Below, piece by piece: positions 19,091 through 28,924 of a DNA stretch of 64,000 nucleotides. This DNA comes from Naumovozyma dairenensis CBS 421 (taxonomy: Eukaryota > Ascomycota > Saccharomycetes > Saccharomycetales > Saccharomycetaceae). Numbering within the stretch: position 1 is the stretch's first letter; each line of letters begins with the position of its first letter. Location: positions 744,001 to 808,000 of the forward strand of contig NC_016484.1 of the NCBI RefSeq assembly GCF_000227115.2, written 5' to 3'. The notes below the pieces were generated by a model that had not been told where the DNA came from, did not search any database, and saw only the letters and a program-made list of their open reading frames with translations. A program made the position numbers and the translations under genes.

Positions 19091-20560
19091 CTAATTTGAA
19101 GTGCTATCTGATTTAACACTTGCATTTTTAGGTTCACCCATAATTTTGTCATCAATAGCTTCTGCAACAGGAACCTCTCCTGAAACATGGGACCTTATTG
19201 GTTCTGGGACAAAGATAGTATCTTCTTGATATGTAAATTCACCGATTTGTGCTTCATCTGTACCTAATTCTTCCTCTTCAGGCCTTAATCTCAACCTTAA
19301 AAATGGTATCTTATCCATTGCCAATAGTATGATTGCCGTTACAGTTGTTGACCATGCGATGGCAGCACATACGCCAGCTAGTTGGTAACCCACTTGTTTC
19401 CAATGATGATTTATCCAACCACCTTCAATTGGGGCCGCATATGAGCCAGCTGATGCGTTTACATAATCAGCAGCAAATATCCCAGTTAAAACGGAGCCAA
19501 TAACACCACCGACACCATGCAACGCCCAACAATCTAGACCGTCATCAATACGTAGCAAACTTTTGAAGTCAACGGCAACATTACAACCAGCAGCAGTCAA
19601 TATACCGATAATTACAGATGCCCAAATGGGAACAAACCCAGCCGCGGGTGTGATACCGACTAAACCTGCAATAATACCAGAGCATAAGCCGACAGTGGTC
19701 CATTTCTTCCCACATCTGAAATAATCGATAAACAACCAAGTCAAACCACCACATCCTGCAGCCAGATTTGTCGACATACCGGAATACCAGGCCCTGATGG
19801 TTGCATTACCAGCAGAACCTTCATTAAAGAATTGCCATCCGAACCATAGGAAAACGGTTCCCAATACAACAGATGTAATAGAATGTGGTTTATATTTTGG
19901 CATCCCATTCTTAGCAACAGGATCATTTCTTTTACCTAATATCAAAGCATAAATTAGACCTCCATGACCTGAGCTGATATGAACAGCTAACCCACCCGCG
20001 TAATCTAGAGCACCTAATTTAGCCAACCAACCTGATGCATTCCATGCCCAACAAGCAATAGGACAATAGACTATTGTCATCCATAAGAATAAGAAGACCA
20101 TCATTGGGAACAAACGAGCTCTTTCACAAGCACCACCTAACATTAGTACCCCGGTAACTGCAGCAAACATTCCTTGAAATACAGCAAACACTATATCTGG
20201 TACAGCTGAAACAGATGATGGAGCACCTAATACATCTCTAAATCCGAAAAATTCTAAAGTACCAATAAACCCATTGCCCTTAGTATGATGAGAGAAAGCT
20301 AAAGAATACCCCCAAAAGAACCATTGGAACATACAGACGGCGCTCGCCATTAATGAAGCCCAAAGCAATGATAGGGCATGTTTTTTCCTTGCTAATCCTG
20401 AATATAATAATCCAATACCAGGAACCATTAACCAAACACCTGGTGCGCATACACCTAGCCAGAGCATGTTGACCATATCATATTGTGTGTTTAAATCGGT
20501 GGTTAACGTGTCTCCACCAGTTCCGTGTCCAGTTGGTGTTCCTGTAAAATTATATGACAT
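19091..20560 (-). CDS. MEP2: High-affinity ammonium permease and sensor (Mep2)
   Basis: The 489-aa protein (499 in S. cerevisiae Mep2, YNL142W) is an Amt/Mep/Rh ammonium transporter of the plasma membrane that also signals pseudohyphal growth. N-terminal NFT (residues 4-6) matches the N-glycosylation site. The pore twin histidines are H194 (in LAVHISSGHGG) and H348 (in WALHGVGG). D186, needed for ammonium recognition, is present, all at the S. cerevisiae numbering. Eleven membrane helices fit the length. The cytosolic tail keeps EEEELGTDEAQIGEFTYQED, the region holding the Npr1-controlled serine and autoinhibitory segment in S. cerevisiae. The upstream region carries five GATAAG sites. Confidence 0.98.
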   Translation of the reverse strand: MSYNFTGTPTGHGTGGDTLTTDLNTQYDMVNMLWLGVCAPGVWLMVPGIGLLYSGLARKKHALSLLWASLMASAVCMFQWFFWGYSLAFSHHTKGNGFIGTLEFFGFRDVLGAPSSVSAVPDIVFAVFQGMFAAVTGVLMLGGACERARLFPMMVFLFLWMTIVYCPIACWAWNASGWLAKLGALDYAGGLAVHISSGHGGLIYALILGKRNDPVAKNGMPKYKPHSITSVVLGTVFLWFGWQFFNEGSAGNATIRAWYSGMSTNLAAGCGGLTWLFIDYFRCGKKWTTVGLCSGIIAGLVGITPAAGFVPIWASVIIGILTAAGCNVAVDFKSLLRIDDGLDCWALHGVGGVIGSVLTGIFAADYVNASAGSYAAPIEGGWINHHWKQVGYQLAGVCAAIAWSTTVTAIILLAMDKIPFLRLRLRPEEEELGTDEAQIGEFTYQEDTIFVPEPIRSHVSGEVPVAEAIDDKIMGEPKNASVKSDSTSN

Positions 20561-21896
20561 TGAAGTTTTTGTAATTGATTTTATTTTATTACTATGTTAG
20601 CTTTTTTGGTAAGTGAGTTTTTTCCTTCAAATGAGATATGAAATGGTAATTTACTTGGGGAGAACTGTTTCGTCAGACAAAAAAATTGCTTTGACATTTA
20701 TATATTAATTTGTTTTCTTCCATTTTGAGGATCTAGAAAGGGAATGGGTATTGAGTTGAAGGTGTAGTGCAGGTTATGTGAGGTAGGGTCCTCTTGTGCA
20801 TTAGCCAACGAATGTTATCTACAAACCAAACTATTCGATAGATAACGGAAAGTGCAGCGCCGTAATCTAATTAAGGTTCATCACCACATACGTTCTTGCT
20901 ACAATTTTTGATCTAACTTTCACTATGTTGTGTAATAGTATTAGTATTTGGGTTTTCCAATGTTCTTATCGAGAATTCCATCCTTTGAATAAATTTGATA
21001 AGAAAGCATCTATTTCATATGTACGGGTGTTAGAAGATAAGGATAAGACATTTCAATAGTTAGTTGATTGCATAATCGTTGAGACAGTTAATGGGAAGCT
21101 AATAAAAACTAACGTCATTAGGAAAACCTTCCTAGGGTGGAAAATAGAAAGACCCTTTTTTGGATTTAAGTGGGTTTCTTAGGTTAATTAATCGAACAAA
21201 ATGTACTGATTCGCCAGTTTCATAATAAAAAACCGTCATAAAAAAATGGGGAAACGTAGAGGTCAATAGAAGTGGTTAGGAATAATTAAAAATCAATTAG
21301 CATTAGCTCATTACCTTTCTCTCAAAAAATATACAGACCTAAAACAAAAATTTATTTGTCTTTCAAAGTTACAAATTCAGGCAAATCTCGTGTATATGAC
21401 GAAGTGGGACATCACTTTATAAGGAAAGGTGAATTCCATATGTAGAAATGTTTCACCTCTAAAACTTAAGTGTGTGAAGAGTGCTGATAAGGTTAATAGA
21501 AGTCTAATCATCTCTAATCGGTTATTATTTGATGTCTTGTTTGTTTTTCGATGACAACTCTTTTCAAATTTAATTTTCGGAAACTTACTTAGAAAAAGGC
21601 AAAATAGTCATCCCAAAATTAAACATAATTGTATAGAAGAAAATTCTAGAAAAAAATATAAAATTGATAAATTAGTATATTATCTTTAATATTATTAATA
21701 GTATAAATAATGTTATATATAAAAATGGGTATTTACGTTACAGATGTAAAAAAGATGAAAGGGGAAAAAAAACAAAATCTATATCATACATCGTAAGCAT
21801 TAAAGTATGTGATAAATTGTGTGACGAACTTTCAAAAAGGAAAAGATGATACGTGAAAGAAAATCTGAATTAAGAGTGAGTTTTATCTCATAGTAA
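20561..21896. other. MEP2 upstream region; synteny junction
   Basis: 1.3 kb between the MEP2 start and the YGP1 stop. The proximal 930 bp holds GATAAG or CTTATC elements. The rest is AT-rich with no gene. Compared with S. cerevisiae this joins YNL142W to YNL160W. Confidence 0.6.
20965..21491. promoter_or_regulatory. Cluster of GATAAG (Gln3/Gat1-type) sites upstream of MEP2
   Basis: CTTATC occurs at 20965-20970. GATAAG occurs at 20997-21002, 21036-21041, 21042-21047 (tandem) and 21486-21491. In S. cerevisiae MEP2 is strongly controlled by nitrogen catabolite repression through GATA factors binding such hexamers. The sites are seen; their use is inferred. Confidence 0.7.
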
Positions 21897-22982
21897 TTAT
21901 GGGAACAAAGATTGCACGTCTTCAGTCTCAGTGACACCGTTAGCGGCGGCAATGGACAATAAGATTTGAGCTTGAACCGGAGATAAATAACCAGCAGCAA
22001 TAGCACCCTTTGGAACATCGCCTTCACCGACAAAACTTTCTGTGGAATCAGCTTGAGCAAAGACAACTGGTATATCTTCAAATGGACTTGTAGTAGAGTT
22101 ACTTGAACCAGTGGTAGCAACGACTAAACCTTCAATATTACCGGAAACAGATTCAATCAATTCAGAAGAATATTCGCCATCGTAAACGATTGGAACAATA
22201 GAATTGGTGAAATCAGAAGCATAAGTGAAATTCTTGAATTCCCTTCTAATAATAGAGGTGGAGTTAACTAAAGTTGGGATCGATGCATCGAAGAACCATT
22301 GGACTTTACCAGCAGAGGTAACAATACCAACTGGGATACCAGCACATTCTTCTCTACATATAGAAGATGGAGCAAAGACACCGTTGTAAATCTTACCGTC
22401 CTTAGTAACAACTAAAGTACCACGAGAAGCGGCACCTTTATCAGCGGCGACAACAGCAGCCAATTTTGAATCATCAGAGATAACAATTGGTTTCTTGTTA
22501 TCAAATAAGACCGATGAGAAGAAACCTAAACCTTCTAAAGATCTACTGTTTGCGACAACTACAGCACCAGTAGTGGTGTTGATGTTGATGGTTGAATTAA
22601 TGGCTGTGGCAACGTCATACATTTGAGTAATATTCAATGCTCTTGAACTGTTGAATAGATTAGTGGTATTGGTATGGACCTTACTGGTGTTAGTGATAGA
22701 AACTTGACCACCTGTGAAGATGACTTGCAAACTATCTGCTGGCTTAGTAGTGTTCGTTTTGTTTTGGTACGAAGTTGTGGTATTGTTGGTGCCATTATTA
22801 GATGTAGTATTAGTATAACTACTATTTGTTGCGTTTGGCAATGGCAAACCTGATTGCAATAAACTAGCTAAAGCATTTTGTTTATTTTCAGGCGTCTTAT
22901 GTCTGAATATACGATCAATTGGAGAAGCTTCTGCAACTGTTTGACAGGCCAATAAGGCTGATAATAAGTATTCTAACTTCAT
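21897..22982 (-). CDS. YGP1: Ygp1/Sps100-type secreted cell-wall glycoprotein (asparaginase-like fold)
   Basis: The 361-aa protein is the starvation- and stress-induced secretory glycoprotein (S. cerevisiae Ygp1, YNL160W, 354 aa; paralogue Sps100). It has a signal peptide at about 1-19 (LLSALLACQTVAEA) and then a linker dense in N-glycosylation sequons. An asparaginase-like domain begins with IFTGGQVSITN (about 89-99) and ends with GYLSPVQAQILLSIAA and DVQSLFP. Bacterial-type asparaginases have GTGGTI and HGTDT motifs carrying catalytic threonines. Here the second motif is replaced by VVVANSRSLEGLGFF, so an enzymatic role is unlikely. Neighbour CBK1 matches the S. cerevisiae order YNL160W-161W. 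STRE-like pentamers upstream fit stress induction. Confidence 0.95.
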   Translation of the reverse strand: MKLEYLLSALLACQTVAEASPIDRIFRHKTPENKQNALASLLQSGLPLPNATNSSYTNTTSNNGTNNTTTSYQNKTNTTKPADSLQVIFTGGQVSITNTSKVHTNTTNLFNSSRALNITQMYDVATAINSTININTTTGAVVVANSRSLEGLGFFSSVLFDNKKPIVISDDSKLAAVVAADKGAASRGTLVVTKDGKIYNGVFAPSSICREECAGIPVGIVTSAGKVQWFFDASIPTLVNSTSIIRREFKNFTYASDFTNSIVPIVYDGEYSSELIESVSGNIEGLVVATTGSSNSTTSPFEDIPVVFAQADSTESFVGEGDVPKGAIAAGYLSPVQAQILLSIAAANGVTETEDVQSLFP

Positions 22983-23159
22983 GATATATTAAAAATTTAT
23001 GTTTTGAGAAACTTTTTCTTTGAAGATAATATCTATTTTGTTTCAATTTATAATTATTTTTCTACTATATGTACGTTTAGATGAAACAAGGTTAAAATAG
23101 GGAAGACATAACTGTGTACAAAGAAAAGCAGACTCTTTTTACCTTTATATATTTGGAGC

Positions 23160-23177
23160 CTCGAGCAATTGCTCGAG
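23160..23177. repeat. 18-bp perfect palindrome
   Basis: CTCGAGCAATTGCTCGAG equals its own reverse complement. It lies about 180 bp upstream of the YGP1 start. Confidence 0.95.
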
Positions 23178-23271
23178 AAGAAGAAACTCCTTGCTCCAGA
23201 AATTATTCAATTTCATGTAAAAATCACTTAAGCTTCCCAAATAGGAAAACGACTACTCTAGATTTGGCCCG

Positions 23272-23312
23272 AAATACACTCAATACACTCAGTACACTCA
23301 ATACACTCAATA
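23272..23312. repeat. 9-bp minisatellite (unit CAATACACT)
   Basis: Four to five near-identical 9-bp units in tandem, one with a G for A change, about 290 bp upstream of YGP1. Confidence 0.85.
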
Positions 23313-23970
23313 CATTTGTAAAAACATGATGTCGAGCATAGTTTCCTAAGGATTCCCCGTTTGTGAAAGGTTAATAACCCGTGGGTTCCTTACGTAAGAG
23401 GATTGAGGTTGCGATGATTTCCCTTAACCCAAAAGGGGAACGCCCCCTTCAAAAATGGCCTAATCGGGTAAAGTGAGTGCTTTTTCCAGAAATGAGAGCG
23501 CCGAGAAATATCTTTTACAGACCGCGCCCACTCTCCAGATTTTAGGGATTTTCTTCGGCATCGGTAGATTCAAATTGTAGATGGGAGGAAACCCCTGTAG
23601 GAACAGCCCATGACATCTGACATGCCTCAATCAAGGATCGGTTCTTGGTTCATTTTATGTAAAAAACACTTGATAATACATCCACGGAACAACGAGCGAA
23701 CGTCTTCAGAAAATAAAGGAACAAGAGAGAATTAGTAATTAGATGAGATGCCCATTACCTACCCCCCAAAAAAATCGGATTCTTCTTCTAGCTTCCACTT
23801 TAATTGGATTAAAAGTATGATTATATTCGAATTAATTTAAAGGCTTGAAGATGGTACCTAAGTAAGTATCCCTTAATTCGGAGTCTAGCTGCCGACAATA
23901 ATATGTAAGAAAATATCTTTTAGCTCTAGAACCCCTTAATTATAAAGTAGAATAAAATGTCCTTAAAACA

Positions 23971-23988
23971 TTGTTCTACGTAGAACAA
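23971..23988. repeat. 18-bp perfect palindrome with nested inverted repeat
   Basis: TTGTTCTACGTAGAACAA is its own reverse complement. Directly after it, AGGACAAT (23988-23995) is answered by ATTGTCCT (24005-24012). Ends of the TGTTC...GAACA form recall LTR termini, but I see no paired LTR. Confidence 0.9.
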
Positions 23989-24451
23989 GGACAATAATCA
24001 AACCATTGTCCTGAGGAGGATGAGACAATAGACATTTATAAACATCATCCCTTAATGTTGATTTCTGGAATCCTAAACACGTATTCCAGTCCGAAGTACC
24101 TCGTCATACAAATCGCAGTTCTAAAGGAAATATAATTATTAAGTAGGTTAGAATAGTCTAAAGTAAAGGAATTGGGGTCTATTTCAACTACCATTTATAA
24201 CCTTTTCCTCTCACCATCTATGAGCTTTGCACTTAGTTTTGAACTCAGTTTCTCACATATATCTGTGTTTTAAGCCTATTGCGGGAAATTTTTATAATAA
24301 TTAATATATTTTCGTATAGACTCATACGGCGTCCATATTAAAATACTATCTCAGAATGATGAACTGAGTTTGGACGGTTTCACTTCAAAAGCCTTCTATC
24401 TAAAGTTTTATAGAAACAGTGCCACTACTATTACCGTGTCATAGCGGCATA

Positions 24452-24557
24452 TTCTTCTAGCCATTTCCCACTTATGTGTTCCTTGTTGTATATGTCACCA
24501 CATTTGTAACATTTTCCATGGAGCAAGGAACACACATGTGGTAAATGGCTAGAAGAA
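24452..24557. repeat. 34-bp imperfect inverted repeat (foldback)
   Basis: The left arm at 24452-24485 and right arm at 24524-24557 are reverse complements at 31 of 34 positions, separated by 38 bp. The arms begin TTCTTCTAGCCATTT and contain TGTTCCTTG. The right arm contains CAAGGAACA. It abuts the reverse-transcriptase relic that begins about 200 bp further right. Confidence 0.9.
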
Positions 24558-24569
24558 CAGGTCGCTTTG

Positions 24570-24880
24570 GTGGGAGATAATGGTAATTATGATACAATAA
24601 TTAGTAACCAGAATATTACCGATGATGTGGTAATTCCAAATAATTCAAATGCCAATGACTTATGACCAACTAATAACTAAGTCCTCAAAGTATTAAAATC
24701 GAATGAGAAAGAAGGTTGACTAAATACATGTCAAAAGGAATTTAATTAATTCTTAAACAAGAGAAGTTTTTTTGATGAAATTGCTGAAAAAGACATCAAG
24801 GAAGGCTACAAACCGATAACATCAAGATGGGTTCTTATCAAGAAATACGACTCCAATAATAAATACAATGAAATTTGTGG
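24570..24880 (+). pseudogene. Copia-type reverse-transcriptase relic
   Basis: On the plus strand the segment near 24770-24865 reads FFDEIAEKDIKEGYKPITS followed by RWVLIKKYDSNNKY. This is the start of a Ty1/copia reverse transcriptase domain (compare the usual K-P-I-x-S-R-W-V-F-x-K-K-x-D motif). Upstream, at 24571-24665, an open stretch is Asn-rich and ends in TGA. Further stops (TAA, TAG) break the frame on both sides. The rest of RT and RNase H is absent. Family assignment is by motif only. It is opposite in orientation to the gag and integrase relics to its right. Confidence 0.7.
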
Positions 24881-25079
24881 ATTTGGAGATACACAGCAAC
24901 AAGTTGATGAACTACAGTGAAAGCTGTAGTGAAAAGATCGGGAAGATTTGGACTCAAGCATTATACCTTTCGAATTGGTTAAAGAGAGGGTTCCAGAAGA
25001 CGATTTACTGTATCAGTGATTTTTACATAGCATCAATTATTGTGACGAGTCGTTGAATCAACGTCAAGTTATCGGTTAT

Positions 25080-26080
25080 TACCGTTTTTCTTGAGAGGGC
25101 TGTTTTGACGTTCCTTGGTACAATCAGTCTTCTTATGACCGATTTCACCACATCCGAAACACTTCCTCAATTTGTTATTTTTTATTCCAACCTTGACTTT
25201 CTCATGACCTTTGGAATAATAATCACCACCGGTTCATCTCTTCAATGTCATTTCTCTACTTTTCCAATGCTCAACAATTTGAGTCATGGTCATGGGTTTA
25301 GTTCATATTTAACGTCCTGATTTGGTCAGCCATGGCTTGGTCTTCACGTCCTAACTTCGCCAACATTAAACTCCGAGCACTCTCCTCTTTGAAGAAGCCT
25401 GGAATCAAGTTACGAAGAAGCATCTCTAGTTGTTCAGTAGCGATGACTTAGGTCTCAAAAATAAGAGATCCTGTAATTGAACATCTAAGGCATTGACATA
25501 TTTGTCTTCTACAATCTTGAAAAAACACTTAGATTCTGCTTCCAAAGGTCCACTTGATGTTCTTTCTCCCTGATTTGGCAAGACCACATGAAGAAACTAT
25601 ACGCAGATCCTGTCAAGAATAGACGTACTAAACTTCTAGGGTCGTCATCAATCCAAACTATACAACCCGCTGCTCTGCTCAACTCATTTTTCCATGTATC
25701 GAAAGGGAATTCCGACATAGTTACATAATCGAACTGTTTTGCCCAATTCTTCAGATATCTCCAGCTTTCTTACGTTCTCTAGCTGTTTCCTCATTGTCGT
25801 GACTCCAAGAAGGATGAGTTTTTGGAGTCCTTGGAGTCATTCTTCTTGGATTGTCCTTCTTTAGTGACGTTAGATACTGAATTAAGACTAGGTAATCAAC
25901 TATCCACTTCAGCCATCATACGATCTTGAAATTGTTTCATAATTGCGGTGACCTGATCCAGAGTCATTGAGTTAGCTCCTTTAGCATCAGCACTATCAGT
26001 ATCATCCATGACAACATCATCATCTACAACATCTCCCTCATCAGGGTTTACGTCATGCCCTACATTGATACCATTTCATT
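25080..26080 (-). pseudogene. LTR-retrotransposon gag relic with CCHC zinc knuckle
   Basis: On the minus strand, in order, are an acidic N-terminal piece (about 26050-25895) ending ...RMMAEVDS and a stop, a capsid-like piece (25718-25509) containing FPFDTWKNELSRAAG, a piece around 25450-25310 containing LEMLLRNLIPGFFKEESARS, and a nucleocapsid zinc knuckle CFGCGEIGHKKTDC (CX2CX4HX4C) near 25150-25110. Stops and frameshifts separate the pieces, so the gene is dead. The CCHC motif is diagnostic of retroelement or retrotransposon gag. I cannot tell copia from gypsy type from gag alone. Confidence 0.7.
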
Positions 26081-26113
26081 AAGTGAGGTTGATAAATCAG
26101 AGTCATCTTCTTT

Positions 26114-26410
26114 TTATGAAAATTGGTAAAGACATTTAGAGTTTTGCTGTCTGTCATTGAATCTATAATTTCCACTGTGGATATAACGTGAATATTCGTC
26201 TTTAATAATCATGTAATATACATTTTTGGATCTAATTACCATTTTTCCTGATAGATCTATGTATACTCGTTCTAGTGATTTGGAAGCAGTCTTTTTACTC
26301 TTATTCTTGTGACTTTTTCTCCTCAATTTGGATATAGCACATTTTGGGCATTTTTGTACCCTTTCAATACCACTTTTAAATAATAAACAATCAATATATT
26401 TTATTTATAA
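26114..26410 (-). pseudogene. Copia-type integrase relic
   Basis: The minus strand reads CLLFKSGIERVQKCPKC (the CX2C half of the integrase zinc domain), a Lys-rich linker, then RVYIDLSGKM and YYMIIKDEYSRYIH. The Asp in VYIDLSG corresponds to the first catalytic acid of the retroviral-type integrase core, and D-E-Y-S-R-Y is typical of Ty1/copia elements. The frame then drifts into unrelated residues and a stop. On this strand it lies upstream of the gag relic, which is the wrong order for an intact element. Confidence 0.7.
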
Positions 26411-26617
26411 TTCATAAGAGGTTCTGTGCCTCTTTATCAGTTCAAGAAAAGCTTTGCAGTATTCATTGAAATGCCAGCAACCTAATGAATCTTATGGATA
26501 ATAAAATAATTGCTACACCATAAAACCCAATGCTCTAATCTTTTTTAAGAAATGGATGTTAATTGAGAAAGGTCTATGTACGAATATTAGATTCATTATA
26601 TATCTTTTATAAATAAA

Positions 26618-28924
26618 TCAAATGGCATTCTTTCTTGTCAGATAATCAAAACGAGAATAGGTATAACCAATAAATGGTAAATCTTCTTTCACTGGGGTAG
26701 CATTACCATTAACTCCACCATTTTTCATCATTTGCTCTCTTTGTTTTGCAGCTTGAGCCATTGCAGGAGAATCTGGAACGTTTTCTAGTTCATCTGTTGG
26801 GAAGAATCTAGTATCAGTAATCGAACTTAATTTTGGAATATACGGAGCTTCTACTTGTCTAATAGTGTTCCAATCGACACCACGGAAAAATGGATGACTC
26901 TTAATTTCATCTGCTCCACCATGACGTCCTAGCCTTTGATCTGCATGAGTTAAAAGACGACGGATCAAATCTTCCGCTTCATAGGAAATATGAATATCAT
27001 CAGGGAACTGTAATGTCTGTTCAAAATTCATAATCTTACGGTAAGTTTCTTGTGGTGTTTCTGAACAAAATGGAGGCCATCCAATTAAACATTCATACAT
27101 GATTGCACCAAGGGACCACCAATCACATTCTTGTCCATAACCTTGATATAAGAAGATTTCTGGTGCAATGTAATCTGGAGTACCAACAGTGGAGTATGCC
27201 ATTAAACGACGAGATTTACGCCATGTTTGGATCTGTTGCCTATTAGACATTGTCAAATTAATTGAATCAATCACATTTGATTGCCTCCTGGTATCATCAT
27301 TAGGATTCACAGAACCAGGTTTTGCCAAATTGTTTGTATTGTTACCATCACCATTATTTTCATCATCTTGTAGTAATTTCTTATAATAATTAGAATCATG
27401 AGTCTTATGAAACCCAGTAGATAACCCAAAATCAGACAATTTAATATGACCTCTAATATCAATCAATATATTATCCGGTTTTATATCTCTATGGATAAAA
27501 CCTAGCTTATGAATTGTTTCAATAGCTAGTATACATTCTGCCATATAAAACCTTGTAACATCTTCAGTAAACAATTGCCATCTAATCAGCATAGTCATTA
27601 AGTCACCACCAGGTAAGAATTCCATAATCAAATATAAATATTGGGTATCTTGGAAAGAATAATATAGAGACACAACCCATGGAGAATCACTCCCTGCCAA
27701 AACATCTCTTTCAGCTTTAACATGAGCCAATTGATCCTTCTTATACATTTCTGATTTCAATAAAGTCTTCATAGCATAAATCTTCCCTGTGTCTCTTTTT
27801 TGTACTAATCTAACTTCCCCAAAGGCACCCTTACCGATGACTTTAACGGTATGGAAATCTTCTAAAGATAACCTTGTTCTTCTTAATCTTAAGAATTGAG
27901 ATTCTTTCTTACCCAATGATGCTAGTTGTCTATTTCTTCGTTCCTCAGACCACTCGTGAGAAGCTAATTCGTTTTCTAGTTCTACTCTTCTTTCATTTCT
28001 TTCAATGGCATACTTCACTGAGGATTGGTAAAAGTTTTCAATTTTTAGTTTCACCGCTGCTGCTTTATCTTGGGTAGATTTCGTCAGTAGATCTGGTCTT
28101 CTTTCAAAATACATATAATTAGGAGTGGAATCTTGTTGTTGCTGTTGCTGTTGTTGCATTAATGTCTGGTTCATTTGATTTTGAGTCGGTATATTCGGTT
28201 GTTGTTGTTGTTGTTGTTGTTGCTGCTGGGTTGCTTGTATAGGTTGGATAGGTTGCTGTCTTTGATATTGTTGATTTTGATTTTGCAGTTGCGGTTGGAA
28301 ATTATTCTTGATTGATTTCACAGGACTTGGGTCATTGGAACCAATGTTATAGTATTGCTGGCCGACAGCTTGTTGTTGTTGCTGGTAGGGACTACTGGAT
28401 CTACTCATGGCGTTACCTTGTAAGTATTCAGAATCAGCGGAATATTGACTTGGAGAAGAAAACCCATAACTTTGTTGCAAATTACTAGAAGATGGTTGTT
28501 GGATTATACCATGATTATTACTAGTGTGAATGTTATTTTGAACCAAACTTTGTGAGTTGTTACTATGTTTATATAAAGCGCCCATAGTTGGTGGAGGAGT
28601 ATTTATCATTTGGTTTTGATTCGGTATAGCGAAATTACTATGCGACGGGGGTGTTGCTGGATAATTTAAAGATGGGATATCAGTAAAACCACCACCAATA
28701 ATTTGTTGTGGTTGCTCATGTTGCTGAGCAGCAGCATCTTGAAGTGATTGTTGAGAACCTTGTTGCCTCAAATAATTCCCATTGAAATCAGCAGCAGGAG
28801 GTCTTTGAATACCTTGGTATGCACTCATATCATGCTGCTGTTGCTGCTGTTGTTGCTGCTGCTGCTGATAAATCCCTTGACTAGTAGGAGGCGTTTGGCT
28901 ATATGGGTTTTGGCTGTTAAACAT
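26618..28924 (-). CDS. CBK1: NDR/LATS-family kinase Cbk1
   Basis: The 768-aa protein (756 in S. cerevisiae Cbk1, YNL161W) is the AGC kinase of the RAM network, acting with Mob2 on polarised growth, cell separation (Ace2) and cell-wall mRNA control (Ssd1). The first 300 residues are Gln/Asn-rich with several polyQ runs. An N-terminal regulatory (Mob-binding) helix region precedes the kinase, which starts at about residue 355 with [20 protein letters not shown] and DFG follow. The activation segment [14 protein letters not shown] places the phospho-site at S578. The hydrophobic motif FIGYTYSRF places the regulatory threonine at T755. An insert rich in Asn and Asp lies before the activation segment, as in NDR kinases. 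Confidence 0.98.
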   Translation of the reverse strand: MFNSQNPYSQTPPTSQGIYQQQQQQQQQQQHDMSAYQGIQRPPAADFNGNYLRQQGSQQSLQDAAAQQHEQPQQIIGGGFTDIPSLNYPATPPSHSNFAIPNQNQMINTPPPTMGALYKHSNNSQSLVQNNIHTSNNHGIIQQPSSSNLQQSYGFSSPSQYSADSEYLQGNAMSRSSSPYQQQQQAVGQQYYNIGSNDPSPVKSIKNNFQPQLQNQNQQYQRQQPIQPIQATQQQQQQQQQQPNIPTQNQMNQTLMQQQQQQQQDSTPNYMYFERRPDLLTKSTQDKAAAVKLKIENFYQSSVKYAIERNERRVELENELASHEWSEERRNRQLASLGKKESQFLRLRRTRLSLEDFHTVKVIGKGAFGEVRLVQKRDTGKIYAMKTLLKSEMYKKDQLAHVKAERDVLAGSDSPWVVSLYYSFQDTQYLYLIMEFLPGGDLMTMLIRWQLFTEDVTRFYMAECILAIETIHKLGFIHRDIKPDNILIDIRGHIKLSDFGLSTGFHKTHDSNYYKKLLQDDENNGDGNNTNNLAKPGSVNPNDDTRRQSNVIDSINLTMSNRQQIQTWRKSRRLMAYSTVGTPDYIAPEIFLYQGYGQECDWWSLGAIMYECLIGWPPFCSETPQETYRKIMNFEQTLQFPDDIHISYEAEDLIRRLLTHADQRLGRHGGADEIKSHPFFRGVDWNTIRQVEAPYIPKLSSITDTRFFPTDELENVPDSPAMAQAAKQREQMMKNGGVNGNATPVKEDLPFIGYTYSRFDYLTRKNAI

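Larger units (their letters stand above)
22983..23950. promoter_or_regulatory. YGP1 upstream region with STRE, Reb1-like site, palindrome and minisatellite
   Basis: Upstream DNA of YGP1. It contains an 18-bp perfect palindrome (23160-23177), a 9-bp minisatellite (23272-23312), an AGGGG/CCCCT pair (23434-23438 and 23444-23448), another CCCCT (23592-23596) and a CGGGTAA Reb1-like site (23465-23471). In S. cerevisiae Msn2/Msn4 act through AGGGG elements on stress genes. The sites are seen; binding is inferred. Confidence 0.5.

Noticed and set aside
22995..23005. ATTTATGTTTT, an 11/11 match to the S. cerevisiae ARS consensus
   Set aside because: It lies in the YGP1 5' leader, single matches are common by chance in AT-rich DNA, and the origin consensus of this species is unknown.
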